A DNA stretch of 64,000 nucleotides. Origin: Henricia sp. BOLD:AAB3569 (taxonomy: Eukaryota > Echinodermata > Asteroidea > Spinulosida > Echinasteridae). The notes beneath the pieces are model-generated. The model searched no databases, had not been told where the DNA came from, and saw only the letters and a program-made list of their open reading frames with translations. Positions 51,670 to 63,333 of the stretch are shown here, one piece after another (position 1 is the stretch's first letter; each line of letters starts with the position of its first letter). The stretch lies in the NCBI GenBank assembly GCA_037783545.1, contig JBBELK010001195.1, forward strand, positions 248,001 to 312,000, in the 5' to 3' direction. Position numbers and translations under genes: made by a program.

Positions 51670-54600
51670 ATATAACAGTCGTGTATAATTACAACTTGAA
51701 TCTATATGCATGACCACTGGGATTTACTAAATCATTTTCCGCTTTAGCATTGTAAATTTTCGTGCCATATTTCATTTTTAAAAATGATTATCCAAAAATC
51801 AAAGCTTTAAACACGCATAATTGAAAGAGCAGACGTGATATTGTCAGAGATTCATTACTGCATTCCAATGCATATCAGTGATCTGAAGTCTGTTTACAGA
51901 GAATAAGCAGTTGCACTTATACTGCAGCACTTGTAGGCAGGATATTTGCACCCTAGTAAAAAAACAAACATTAAATCAGTATTTAAAATTGTCTTGAAAC
52001 AAAGTGTTTTGTTCTTACTTGTACTGGATTGGTTTACATTTGCTAATTTCAGCAATTATGGATTGCTGACATGTAGGCCTAGTTATACAAACACACACAA
52101 GTACTGAAAAAATCCCAAACCCATGAAAAAAAGACATGAAGTAATAATAGTTTTTATGAAAATCAGAATCACTGTGTCACTGTTTTACTGCACATGGCAT
52201 TTTATCAAAGCCTAGTACATGTATGATGCATGCAGTTATTTAAAAACTGGGCAGAGGGCACTTAACTTGTTCATAACATGAAAAACATTATCGAAATACA
52301 GCTATAGACCATTAGTAGAGGAGAGGTGTTACTTGAAACAGTGGGTATGTTGAAACATTGATATTTTCTTTCACGGCATTAGTTATTTTTAAGAAATATT
52401 GCATTGTATGCAAACGATGTTCATAGATTCACTCGACTAGTTTTTGAGTACAAAATGAGGCTAACGAGATGTTAAATTGTAGTCCCTGTTTTTCGTAGTA
52501 AGCTTGCAAATGTCAAACAGGCCAGCGGGTTTAGTTGGAACAAAATGAGGGGGCTAGTTGGAACATGTGTTATTGACCACATTAAACAGGCCACCTGTTT
52601 ATAGTTGCCAGTTTTTTTACGGTCCCGAAGGTGGCAACTATATACAAGTTTCACTGCATAGTTAGCAGTTGTTAATGACTCCCCTGTACTCCAAAGGGTT
52701 AATTAATTAGCGCACAACTTACAGCTTAAGTGTCTGCCTTGCTAATTAAGGTGATTACAGAAAATAATAGTAGTTTTTAAATGACAACATACCATGTTTC
52801 AACTTACCCCATAGGTGGGGCTAGTCGAAACAGCTGACATGGTCATGTTCAAGGTGGATTATCCAAGAAACCAGCGAGTCGTAAAATTTTATAAGCTCCA
52901 TTTTAATTGTAGCCTAAATAATTATGTATGCTTAAAGTGGTATAGTTGTTTTTTCTTTAACCCCAACACTTCTCAAACCTTCAAAACCAATATGATTTTA
53001 CATTAACCCTAGAGAGTTAGGGTTAATAAATTATGTTAGTGTTTTATAGATGATTTTGTGAAAAATGTTCCAACTAACCCCACTCTCCCCTACTTTGTAC
53101 ATGGGTATTATGTTTTTGGTTTTGGGGGCTAAAAATAATCATGCACACAAAAGGTTGTTTTTACTGGACCATGATGGACATTTAATTTTATTGCATTTTA
53201 TTCACTATTTTCCATTATTTACAAAAACAGCAAGATAATGTGATGACAATGACAATTACACAAAACACCTAGACAAAGTTTGTTGACACCCCAGATCGAA
53301 GGATTGCCAAAAAAGCAGACTAATCACTATCGAGTGGCTATATCGGCCCAAACTGTTAGGACAATTTGGAGAATTTAAAATCAAAGTTAATTTTTTTGTT
53401 ATCTTCGAAGCTGGTACTTTTGTGAATGGATATTTGGGACCTAAGTGCAAACATTAAAAATTCCACTTACTTATAACCAAAATAAAAATCTGAGAGCTAG
53501 AACAATAAAAGACTTGGATTGTTTGATTTGGATTCTTTATATTAGGAGAACTTTCATTGACCTTACTTCCCCTCTGGATTCTATAGTTCCCCTATTTGGC
53601 ATATGCTTCAGTCATTCTAGATCTGAGGCTCAGTTCACAACGCGGAAGCTGGTTAATCCCCCTAAAACAGCTCGGCATGTACGGCAAGTGCTGTGTATGT
53701 TTACCGAACAGTTGACCTGTTGATCTTACGCGTTGTGAACTCTTTGCTGATGCATACATTATTTTACAATCTTCCGTCAATCATCAACCACGCAATGAAT
53801 AATGCATATATCGTCTAATATTAGCATAGTCTGGTCCCGCCCTCAAATGCCAAGATCGTAAAGACGTTAACTTAACTGAGTCCAAATCCACACGTCGACA
53901 GTCCAAATACAGTCAGTTGAAATGCGCCCTCTATTGGGCATGCAAGTGTGACAAACACAGACAGTTAACGTCTTTGTAAAGACTATATACGTGCCAAAGA
54001 AAAATATGTCTTGCATAAATAACTATCATTTTTTAATGGATTTAAACTAAAATTTCACATCATGTAAACAATGCCTGACAAATTTCATTGAGTGAGTTTC
54101 ATCAGTTTTGCTCAAGAGGTTGGTATTTAAACGCCATACGACAAAAAGTCCTAAATTTGAGAATATGCACTTTCGACTTGTCATCCGCCATTGCCAAGGA
54201 AATTGTCTATGTCTGAGGTCCCTTTGTACCTCTTAATGAATTGCGCGAAATGATCGAGATGGTTTGCGTAACATTTGGAATGATCCTGCCTTTCCTCAGA
54301 AGCTTTCGGCTCAGCACACATTCCTCCACCGTCTCCAGCGACGTATTGACGTTGAAGGAGGCCAAGTCGAAAGTGGCTAACACGTTTAGGAGAAATTCAC
54401 TTGTTACTGCTTTAGACGTGATACACTCGCAGTATTTTACGAGGAAAATGGGCAAAACGGTTTATAACAAAGTGGCATTTGGAATAATCCCGGCGTTATT
54501 AACTGGTTAAAAACAACTGTATACCAGGCAGAGTCAGATTCATTGTTAGTAACTATTTTTATAGTCATTTATCATTATAACTATGGGCCTTAGAGTCAGC

Positions 54601-55313
54601 TGGGTGCAATGTGTTGACTGTTTTCTAGTCAAATTTGACCAGGGTGTTTTTACAGTGTACATGCTTGCATGGAATTTTCTTTCATTTCTTTTTTTTCCAG
54701 CTCGGAGCGGAAACAAATCTTTGTTATGTTAATCAATCTGTCCAGCTCAGTCACTGGAATCCCGCGCCGCTTCTTCAATATAAAATCTGAATAACAAATA
54801 ACATCGGTTTGGACGCTGGCTTTTCGTCAGTACTGTGGGCGGAGCTTATCAAGCAAGGCTTTTCATTGGCTACGACGTAGATAACCGTCGTACGTACGTT
54901 CAAAACCAAGGAACACTACTGACACGCACCGGTACGCGTCGAGCACACCACAGCCAACCACAGGATTAGGATCCTAGCATACGTACCCACGCCTCCACAA
55001 CCAAAGCCATTCCGGTTTAGTGCACACATTGTACGCTAAATGCCCTCAACCAGTACTTAAGCCCTGTATCATCATGAGTCCGGCACTTCTCGTGAAGACG
55101 AACGGAGCACACTGTTCGAAACATTGAGTTCACACCCACCTCTTCTTTACAGAACCACACATATGCAAAAGAGATTAACGTGGTGCTACCGCACATCGAT
55201 ACACATGCTGACAAGATTTCTTAGCAGTTGTCGAGGTACAGGTACGTCAGTCTATAAATTCTCTCTTAATTTTTGAGTCGATGTAATGTTTTATTTTTAT
55301 ATCCAATAACTCG
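51670..55313. other. Gene-free AT-rich region
   Basis: Short frames only; none has a recognisable domain. Frames of 82-89 codons occur on both strands at 54207-54510. A 110-bp inverted-repeat element at 53632-53741 is listed separately. The words GTTGGAACA and CTAGTTGGAAC recur at 52530-52560 without an evident element. Confidence 0.4.
53632..53741. repeat. 110-bp segment with 13-bp inverted ends
   Basis: AGTTCACAACGCG (53632-53644) is exactly inverted at 53729-53741. It looks like a small MITE. No target duplication is evident. Confidence 0.5.
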
Positions 55314-55720
55314 TTGAAATAAACCCAACTATTAGTCCAGTGAGGTTTCGGTGTGCACGGTGATTACGACTACGATTAGCAAAACCTCAATTTAATTACC
55401 TTTCGCTGTCCGTTCCTCACTAATGTGTAAAGGCGTTGCTATCGGTGTAGACAACAAAACTACACTCGGGATATTTGTGTAAATGCCACAATTACTATGC
55501 GGCAAGTGTGCCAATTACTATGCGGCAAGTGTACTAAGTACCGGTTTGTCAAGTGCGCTAAGTACTTTGCGGCAAGTGCGCCAAGTACTTTGTGACAAGT
55601 GTGCCCTCTCCTTTTGTGGCAAGTATTCCAACGACACTGCGGTCATGCGTGCTCCTTTAACCCTTTGCGGACACGTTTTCTCTTTCCGAAAATTAGTCCA
55701 ACCAAAAATGGTTTGCGACC
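55314..55720 (+). repeat. Minisatellite-bearing element, copy 1
   Basis: It begins GAAATAAACCCAACTATTAG. From 55483 it holds a 23-24-bp array: units AATTACTATGCGGCAAGTGT, AAGTACTTTGCGGCAAGTGC and AAGTACTTTGTGACAAGTGT. It continues with CTCTCCTTTTGTGGCAAG and TTTGCGGACACGTTTTC to about 55720. A diverged, inverted relative is at 35840-36200. Confidence 0.75.
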
Positions 55721-55993
55721 TGGACAAATGTGTGGCGGTCTGGAAAAACCCGTCGGAAGTCGCCACGTACATGTTGTAGTTATGGGCCGATTTACAAAAA
55801 AAAATCACCCTAATGTCATTTTTGAGATTTTAGTTCCGAATTGAAGTTATGGTCTTTAAATTCCCTCTCAAATGTTTTTGTTTCTAAAAAATCAAAGAGT
55901 AAAATGTAATTTGCGAGTGTTTTAAAACCCAACACAATTAAAAATAAGTAGAAAATGTTAATTTTAAACAATGCGCTACTTTTGCCCACGATT

Positions 55994-56297
55994 GAAATAA
56001 ACCCAACTATTAGTCGAGTGAGGTTTCGGTGTGCACGGTGATTACGACTACGATTAGCAAAACCTCAATTTAATTACCTTTCGCTGTCCGTTCCTCACTA
56101 ATGTGTAAAGGCGTTGCTATCGGTGTAGATCAGACAACAAAACTACACTCGGGATATTTGTGTAAATGCCACAATTACTATGCGGCAAGTGTGCCAATTA
56201 CTATGCGGCAAGTGTGCTAAGTACCGGTTTGGCAAGTGCGCTAAGTACTTTGCGGCAAGTGCGCCAAGTACTTTGTGACAAGTGTGCCCTCTCCTTT
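55994..56297 (+). repeat. Minisatellite-bearing element, copy 2 (partial)
   Basis: Direct duplicate of 55314-55610, differing by a 4-base insertion near 56130 and a few substitutions. It stops after GTGCCCTCTCCTTTT. About 380 bases separate the two copies. A local duplication. Confidence 0.82.
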
Positions 56298-56319
56298 TTT
56301 ATATTAATATATATTATAA

Positions 56320-57190
56320 ATAGCCAATGACGGTAAAATATTAGCACCACCAACCTTTAAATTGGCGATGGTAACCCTAAATGCTGTCTCGTCACAATAA
56401 CAATTAATTCTGTCTTTGAATCATTGATCATCAACCTGTCCCTAGTCATCCACTGACGTATGTCATCAATACAGCGTTCCATCGACTTTACAGCTTGTTG
56501 TTGATTTTATATTATTAGAAGGCTTAAACGAGATATATAACTGGGTGCCGTCTGCACAACAGTGAATGCTTTTCAACAATGTCAAACAACTCGGAGGCAT
56601 ATATATTACATATAAGTGGCCCCAAACATGACCCCTGTGGAACACCACACTTGACATTAAATCTGTCTGGCATTGCACCTCCGAATAAAACCCCTTGGCC
56701 CCTTCCCGATAAATAAGACCGAAACCATTCAAGTGCCACAGCCGATATTCCTATTTTGGAATAAAGCCGATCAAATAGAATTTCATGGTCATGTAATTTT
56801 GCACTTTCAACATTGCAATTCCGCCTGTATGCAGACTGCAACAAAGGATATGAGTCCTCATATGGCAATGCACTTGATTAAAGACTACCTTTTCCGTAAT
56901 TTTGGAAATATAGGCCTACTGCAAATTACTAATCAGGCGATAAATCTTGCAATCTGTTGGATTTAAACCTTCTTTCTTTAGGAGCGGAATAACCAATGAT
57001 TCTTTCAAATTCGAAGGAAATATACCAGACTGTAATGATAAGTTTATAATTTTTGTAATAGCTGGCAACAAGGTGTTCAAAAAATCAACAACCAAACCGG
57101 TAGGCATGGGGTCCAAAGAACATTTATACGACCATCCATAAAAAAATGCATCGCGTTGGAACACGCACACGCAGTACACAGCGTCCATGC
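56320..57190 (-). pseudogene. LINE reverse transcriptase fragment (third LINE family)
   Basis: Minus-strand RT pieces in order: CSLDPMPTGLV and LKESLVIPLLKKEGLNP near 57110-56960 (fingers); QSAYRRNCNVESAKL near 56835; WFRSYLSGRGQGVLF near 56735; GVPQGSCLGPLICNIYASEL near 56640; a degraded YADD region (CADGTQLY) near 56545; then RQWMTRDRLMINDSKTE near 56440. At least three frameshifts. Both ends are lost. Resembles CR1/jockey-type RTs by motif. The sequence differs from LINE-1 and LINE-2. Confidence 0.8.
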
Positions 57191-57531
57191 ATTTTGGACC
57201 GCGTAGATCTAGATACGAACCAAAAATAAGTAAATCGTTTGCGCAAACGATCTAAATAATTTCATCTTTACCGATTATTTTCTGGTAAAATTATATAAAA
57301 TTTGAGCGGAAACCTTTTATTGGGTAGTTGCTATTAATTAAATCTTTACTTTCAGAACTTTTCCCCTGTAAACTCGTCGATTACTTTTTGGGGTCATTGC
57401 AAATTATACACTGGGCCTTTAATAAGGGGGTTCACAACTTTCCGTGTGCAGCCGCGGCGTAGTTGTGGCCGACTCAGTGGACGCCCACGGGTTAAACATT
57501 CACCGAGTGCGAGTGTATTGTGCGCTGTTTA

Positions 57532-58249
57532 TACCCCCGTCAGACCGGATGGCGGTGACACTACGGTTTTTGGTCAAAACCGCCATCAACGTAGTGACAC
57601 CGACAGTAGTTTTTCATAATTTTAGAACACTGAAATTGAAGCAGAAAACCGAAGCTTTTATACTACAAAATATGCCCGCAGTAGCACCGTGCAAGCACCT
57701 CGGTGCAACTCAGTGGAAACGCCATTGCCGTACAAGCGCCTCAATAACACCGCCGGCACCGCCGTAGGAACGCAGTGGCACCGCAGTAAGATCGCCAAAT
57801 TTTCTAAAATTCCTTCCTGGCTCCGCAGTGAAACCCCCATACCCGCAGTGCTACCGTGGTAGCACCGCCATAACCGCATGTAGAACCGCCACGGGATCGC
57901 CGTAGGGTCGCCAGTCTACTTTTTCGGCGATTGCACGGCGGTTGTACTGCGGAGGCACGGCGGTGATGGAGGTGCTACTGCAGTCCTTGTAAAGTCCCAC
58001 GGCGGTCATGGCGGTGCCGCGGCGATCCCACTGTGGATTGGCCCAACCCGCGTAGCGCTGCGGAAGTTTTGAACATGTTCAAAGTTTCCGCCGTGCCACC
58101 GCGAAGGTCCGCGGTTTTGACAGTTTTCCGCGGTGCTACGGCGATCAATAACGGAAGCACTGCGGAACCACGGCGATCATGGCGGTGCCACTGCGGTTTA
58201 TGCCGTACAAGCACCGCAGTGGCACCGCGCCTCCGGTGTGACGGGGGTA
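57532..58249. mobile_element. GC-rich Harbinger-type MITE (718 bp)
   Basis: The ends TACCCCCGTCAGACCGG and CCGGTGTGACGGGGGTA are inverted with one mismatch, and TTA flanks both sides (57529-57531 and 58250-58252). A 3-bp TWA duplication is the PIF/Harbinger hallmark. The interior is dense with degenerate CACCGCAGT / ACCGCCAT words, on the plus sense to about 57900 and on the opposite sense afterwards, so the element is largely a self-complementary repeat. Short frames across it are composition artefacts. Confidence 0.8.
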
Positions 58250-58806
58250 TTATACCCTGCCACATCTGCTGTACTATGGGGCGCCGTTTGTCAACGAATT
58301 ATTTATGCGAATTATAGCATGTTTTTTGCATGGTTTATCTTAATTCTGTGTAGGCCTATGTAAATCATGCATTTGTGTCAAAGGCCGTTTATGGTGTACA
58401 AACCTTTAATACATCGTTTTGTACCAACACTTTTGTTCACAAAATAGGAAATATACATGTAGCTGTGCAGGTTCATTATTTACAAATAATGAAAATGTCA
58501 CCTCGGCGTTCTATACTTTATGAATGAAACCGACGAGTGTACATTTCAATGGTTTACCAACAAGAGAATTGTATCGTTCATGGACAATTTCGTGGTTTAT
58601 AAATAATGAATACTGCACATTGCTGCACGTTTTCCTGGTTTACAAATAATAATAAAAACTATCACTGGTGCGCAATTACATGGTTTATAAACCAAGAAAC
58701 TTGCACCGGGGTCTGATTTTCTATGGGTTATAAATAATGAAAATTGGTTACTTGACGTACAATTCCATGGTTTATAAACAATAAAAACTGCCCCGCTCTA
58801 ATCAAT

Positions 58807-58957
58807 ATTGTACCCCACGAACAATGATTGGCCTAGACTGCTCCCCGGTCCATGCCATCGCTTGCATTCCACTTTATAACACATGTAGACCATGATGAAG
58901 ACTAGTGAAGACGGTATGACCAGTCTAGGCAAGGCATTGTATTTCGTTGGGTACAAT
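58807..58957. mobile_element. 151-bp foldback element
   Basis: ATTGTACCCCACGAACAATG at the left is inverted as GTATTTCGTTGGGTACAAT at the right, and GGCCTAGACTG pairs with CAGTCTAGGC. Arms of about 34 bp with small gaps. Likely a MITE; duplication unclear. Confidence 0.6.
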
Positions 58958-59005
58958 GGCTTCAATTTTAGACGTCGTTGCTTCATCCAGTGTATGTAGG
59001 TCTGA

Positions 59006-59430
59006 TGTCCACAGTAATGGGGTACATTTCTGTAACATTCAAGATCTTAGGTCCCAGTTCACTTCAAATGTCTTAATTTTATCTTTAAATTATCAAGCTA
59101 AACTGAGGAAATAACTTTTTCAGCAAGGAGTACGAAAAATAGTCCTACAACATACATTTGTGAAAACCTCGTGCACAAATTTTCCTATTACGCATGTAAC
59201 AAAGACGGAAAAAAATGTCACAAAATTGTCTGTCCACGTTACATGCGTAATAGGAAAATTTGTACACTTGCTTTTCATAAATGTATGTTGTGGCAGCAAT
59301 TTCTTACCTTTTTGGGCAAAAGTATCTCCTGAGAACAAAACAAGGACATTTCTTTAATTCTGAGATAAACTAAAGACATCTGAAATGAATTATTGACTTA
59401 TTTTTCAAATGTACCCCATTACTGTGGACA
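59006..59430. mobile_element. 425-bp palindromic MITE
   Basis: TGTCCACAGTAATGGGGTAC (59006-59025) is exactly inverted at 59411-59430. A second pair, ACAAATTTTCCTATTACGCATG near 59175 and its inverse near 59245 (key words TTACGCATGTAAC and GTTACATGCGTAATAGG), forms the centre. The short frames on both strands mirror each other because of this symmetry. Confidence 0.7.
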
Positions 59431-60457
59431 GACCCATATACATGTATATTGATGGTTGGAGTTCACAATCTCCGCACTATAGTGTACGTGTTGCAAACTA
59501 ACCGCAGCTTCACAACTGTGAAGTAGGACCCTGCGGGTCCGAGTTTCGAATAATAGTTCACCACGAGATTCTAATTTCTTCCGTGAATGCGGAATACATC
59601 ATAGATTAGTCTTCTTTCCTCGTTAACATTCACGCGCACACCTTGATTCGCCATAATCATGAGATGTTTGCTACTACATGTTTGAAATTACATGGTTTAT
59701 AAACCAAGAAACTTGCACCGGGGTCCGATTTTCTATGGTTTATAAATAATAAATTGGTTATTTGACGTACAATTCCATGGTTTATAAACAATCAAAACTG
59801 CGTCGCTCTAATAAATTGTGGATTCTGTGGTTTGAAAACAGTTAGCGCGTTGTCGCACTTCATGGTTTACAAACCGAGAAAATTGAAGCTTTATACACTT
59901 GTCTGTCGTTTGTAAAGGTTGACTATCGATAAAAAGAGAAGTATTATGCACTCGGTACATCTCAAAATACGATCATTGACGAAAAAATTAAGGGGTTGTA
60001 AACCATGAAATTTACGCTTCATAACGTTTATTATAACCCAGTTTCATCCGATCCCGGTTAGATGGCGCTCTTAAACTCGCCCGTTGCGAGCATCGGTTGC
60101 GAGAGCAACGGGTGCGTTCAGTTAGCAATCATTGAGTCATAAGGGTGCTCGTTCAAACTGTAAACAGCCCGGCAGACCATGACAACAAAGGTATTTATGT
60201 GTACAGCTAATCGAACGCCACAGCAAAGCCTGCAGCGCGCGCGCGGGAAATTTCCAGTGCATGGGAAGGAGCGCAAACTTTATGCTCGGCGCAAATTTAG
60301 ACTAGTTCCCGCTCCACATACTCCACATACACAACGACTGAATATGAGGACCGGCAACCGTAGTGTTTAAAATAGCACTAAGCAATAATTACGTCATGTA
60401 TTTATTTTTAGGAGCGCAAAACGCGTGCAGAAGACTAGACTGCACGCGCTATTGCGC

Positions 60458-60775
60458 AGACACGCAACCTTTACAAACGACAGACAAGTGTATAAAGCTT
60501 CAATTTTCTCTGTTTGTAAACCATGAAATTTTGCGACAACGCTAACTAGTTCATTTTCATTATTTATAAACCATGAAATTGTGAGCCAACGACTATCACT
60601 TTTCATTCTTTACAAACCATCGAAATGCACGCCTTTTGACTATTTTTAATTGTTTACAAACCACAGAATCCACAAAATTGCTGAGAGCGGCGCAGTTTCG
60701 ATTGTTTATAAACCAAATCGGACCCGGTGCAAGTTTCTTGGTTTATAAACTATGTAATTTCGCACCAGTATGGAA
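60458..60775 (-). repeat. Array of GGTTTATAAA units, inverted orientation
   Basis: Reverse-complement counterpart of 59680-59920. AACCTTTACAAACGACAGAC (60467) mirrors GTCTGTCGTTTGTAAAGGTT (59901). The GGTTTATAAACC-type units then follow in reverse order to CTATGTAATTTCGCACCAG. Together the two arms enclose about 540 bases, so this may be a foldback element with repeat-filled arms. Confidence 0.7.
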
Positions 60776-61416
60776 TTCCATATGTGCCAATCAATCGGCG
60801 TCTTCTTTTCTTCCCGTTGCATTTTTTTCCCGTCGTATTTATTTGTCTGGGCTTGGGCGCGTGATTCCACGCCGCCGGAGTCGAGTAGAATCGATTCCAC
60901 TTCGAATAGCGTTTGGATATCGGCCAAAGCGAGCAGGGAAGAACAGAACGCGCCTCCGAAGAGGACGTCCTGTTTCTCAGGCTTGGTCTTCAATACCTCA
61001 GAAGCCAGGTCTGAGCTTAGCGACCAGAGGGAAAAACAGACATTTTTACGCCGGAGGGTCAGTGCCATCCAGGTCTCCGTCTGCCGGGTTACAAGCGCGG
61101 CCATTACTATGGCAGCATCGGAGACCTCCGTGGCGGCATCTGCTCTGTCGCCCATAACAATCGACGCAATTCGTGGGCGACGATCATGGAGAAGGCGCAG
61201 CTGTTCCTCCCAGAAGGGAGAGAAGACCGCTGGAGGTCCCTTGGTCGACGGTAGCCTAGCGGCGACGTCATGGTCCATGGAGGGTGTCCTCAGGAAGGAG
61301 TCATAAGCCTTCTCCGTAGTCCGGAATGATCTGGTGAAACCCTTCACCGAAAAAATTCCAGACTTCTGGGGAACAGCCCCCGACCTGTCCCACAGTAGAC
61401 GAACGTCTGTGGGCAA
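60760..61416 (-). CDS. Unrecognised GC-rich ORF, possibly a retroelement gag
   Basis: I do not recognise this protein. The minus-strand frame is open for over 200 codons, from an ATG at 61414 past 60760. It can be extended upstream, with one stop, to a second ATG near 61582 (MDPEEVDTLPACTPAVVRRA). It contains charged and aromatic blocks such as FSPFWEEQLRLLHDRRPR and LFEVESILLDSGGVESRA, with no finger, signal peptide or membrane segment. Its GC content is well above the surroundings, and it borders repeat arrays. This suggests a mobile element, for example an ORF1 of a tyrosine-recombinase or non-LTR retroelement. The overlapping plus-strand frame (60770-61306) is probably a shadow. Confidence 0.35.
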
Positions 61417-61793
61417 GGAGCATGCCTGGACCCGTGGAGGCGGGAGAAGAGGAAAGCTAAGATCGAGTTGGCCCTTCTCCGCCTACTGCTCGGGCGCACA
61501 GGACAAGCCGAGCTTCTCGGTCGCCCTACGCACCACAGCAGGGGTACACGCTGGAAGAGTGTCCACCTCCTCTGGGTCCATAGTGGCTGCCGGCGGGCCA
61601 GGACGGTAAAGCCTCGTCAGGAGGATCGTCCGTTACGTAGAAATATTTAAAAAAATTATTAACTTTTTGCTCAATCAACATTTCGCACACTCGGTGATCA
61701 ATGAGATTTTAAGGATTTTTATAGTGGACCCCGAATCGGTAATTTTGAGGTGGTGTCAAAATGGTAACGAAACTCTCCCAACGCTAGTCTTGG

Positions 61794-61893
61794 CCCAAGA
61801 CTACTCTAGTCGATATTGGTTTGTGTACACGTTGGCCATTCCCAGTAGTGGCCCCTCTTGAGCCAGCCCTTTGCTCACTAGAGTAGTCTTGGG
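61794..61893. mobile_element. 100-bp MITE with 17-bp inverted ends
   Basis: CCCAAGACTACTCTAGT (61794-61810) is exactly inverted at 61877-61893. It is short and non-coding. The target duplication is unclear. Confidence 0.6.
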
Positions 61894-61970
61894 AATCTCT
61901 CCCGGAAGGTTTAACTTTTTCTTTGTTTTTGCATAGGCTTTCCTAGGGAACCAATCAGCGAGTGACCCAA

Positions 61971-62056
61971 ATACAGCAGAGCGTGGGATCCGCAGCGAGC
62001 GACCCAAATACAGCGCGTCTACCGCAGAGCGTGACCCAAATACACCGCGTGCACAC
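61971..62056 (+). repeat. Short tandem repeat around GACCCAAATACA
   Basis: GTGACCCAAATACAGCAGAGCG, GCGACCCAAATACAGCGCGT and GTGACCCAAATACACCGCGT follow each other at irregular spacing. No function inferred. Confidence 0.55.
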
Positions 62057-63333
62057 GCTTCGAATGGTTTGAAAAATATAAGGCGGCTTACAAGAATCAT
62101 CGAACATGACCGTTTTATCTTGTCATGCGCTAACCTGAAGAAAATCTAGCGATGCAAAAAAAATGTTACAAGATGGGCCGTTAACCCACCCATGGTGAAA
62201 GTCAAAATCTCAGCTACAAATGACAAAATTTAAGAATTTAGAAATGCACTAGTTATTTATTGCCACTATGTCACACAAGTAATATTTGTAAAGATATAAA
62301 TTATACCCACACCAAATAAATAAATAAAGCGGGTATTTACTAAATAAATCGAGTAGAGGGATGCAGCAATTAAATGGTAAAATAAACCAAAGCAAAAATT
62401 AACTCTTAAGCAGCAAAAATCAAATCAGTTCAAAGTAAATGGGCCCAAATCAGCAGATAAGACCATAAACATATATATCTGGCACATACCTTTGACCTCT
62501 GTTACGTTAGTTCAATTTCGTGATATCCTGGACAAGAAAACAAAAATTACAAAAATACAACAGGAAAAAGTATCAGAGTTTACACAAACCCTTAATCAAT
62601 TACACAGGCACTATATGATTAAATATGCAAAACCAACTAGCCACACGGGGCAATCATCACAATTTATCAAAACCTTATATTGGACACAATATCCACAACT
62701 GTGTGTGTTTAGGCACTATTTTGCCGATTCCCCGCCAGTGTCTCTCAATTAAACAGTTCCTCAGCCGCCAATAGTAGAAACTGACGAAACGTGACGTGGG
62801 GTATACAAAAAGTCAACATATGCGGCTCCAATCAGCCCGTATCTCAATGTTCCGTCAGGAATGCGGGACCTTGATCCTATTTTAGGGGAGGCACCAAACC
62901 TTATGGGAACGAGAGAGCAGTCTCCGTACGTAATCCCAAACGTCACCCAAGTAGGTCCTGGCGCACCGTCATCTGATCGGTTGCTCAACCTCGACCTCAC
63001 ACCTCAGGTTCTAAATCTCCTTCTCACGATTCACGATTTCGTCAGTGCTTTACCCATTTCCAAAAAGCCATCTATAAAGGATTGGAAAATATGCCACCCA
63101 ACAAATAAATATGTGCATGACTGATATTTCGAAATACTGCTCAAATAATAATTTCACAAATATCTGTTAATTGGCTGGCTAGTTAGGTTAACCCGTATTA
63201 AATACAATCTACTCATATTAAAATAACTTACGGTCAGTACGGCAGGCAAAAAGCCACTCAAAGCGCTTAAAATAGCAGGCAACACATCGAAAGTGGTACT
63301 GGCGTAGCTGAGGGAATCGCCCAGGGGCCAATT
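62057..63333. other. Region without a recognisable gene
   Basis: AT-rich with a short (AATA)n run near 62315-62345. The 86-79-codon frames show no family. Nothing further can be supported. Confidence 0.4.

Larger units (their letters stand above)
58440..60010 (+). repeat. Array of GGTTTATAAA units, forward orientation
   Basis: Units of about 60 bp carry CATGGTTTATAAACCA or CATGGTTTACAAATAATGAAA followed by variable sequence, at 58470-58800 and again at 59690-60010. The core GGTTTATAAACC is itself a 12-bp palindrome. Two other inverted-repeat elements sit between the blocks. Confidence 0.7.

Noticed and set aside
54207..54510. Possible host exon with frames on both strands
   Set aside because: Neither frame has a recognisable domain or convincing splice sites, and length is within chance expectation.
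55483..56292. CRISPR-like array of 23-bp repeats
   Set aside because: Units are contiguous without spacers and diverged, in a eukaryotic transposon-rich context; a minisatellite.
60363..61306. Plus-strand frames of 173 and 178 codons
   Set aside because: They overlap the longer minus-strand frame in a GC-rich block and show no domain; treated as shadows.
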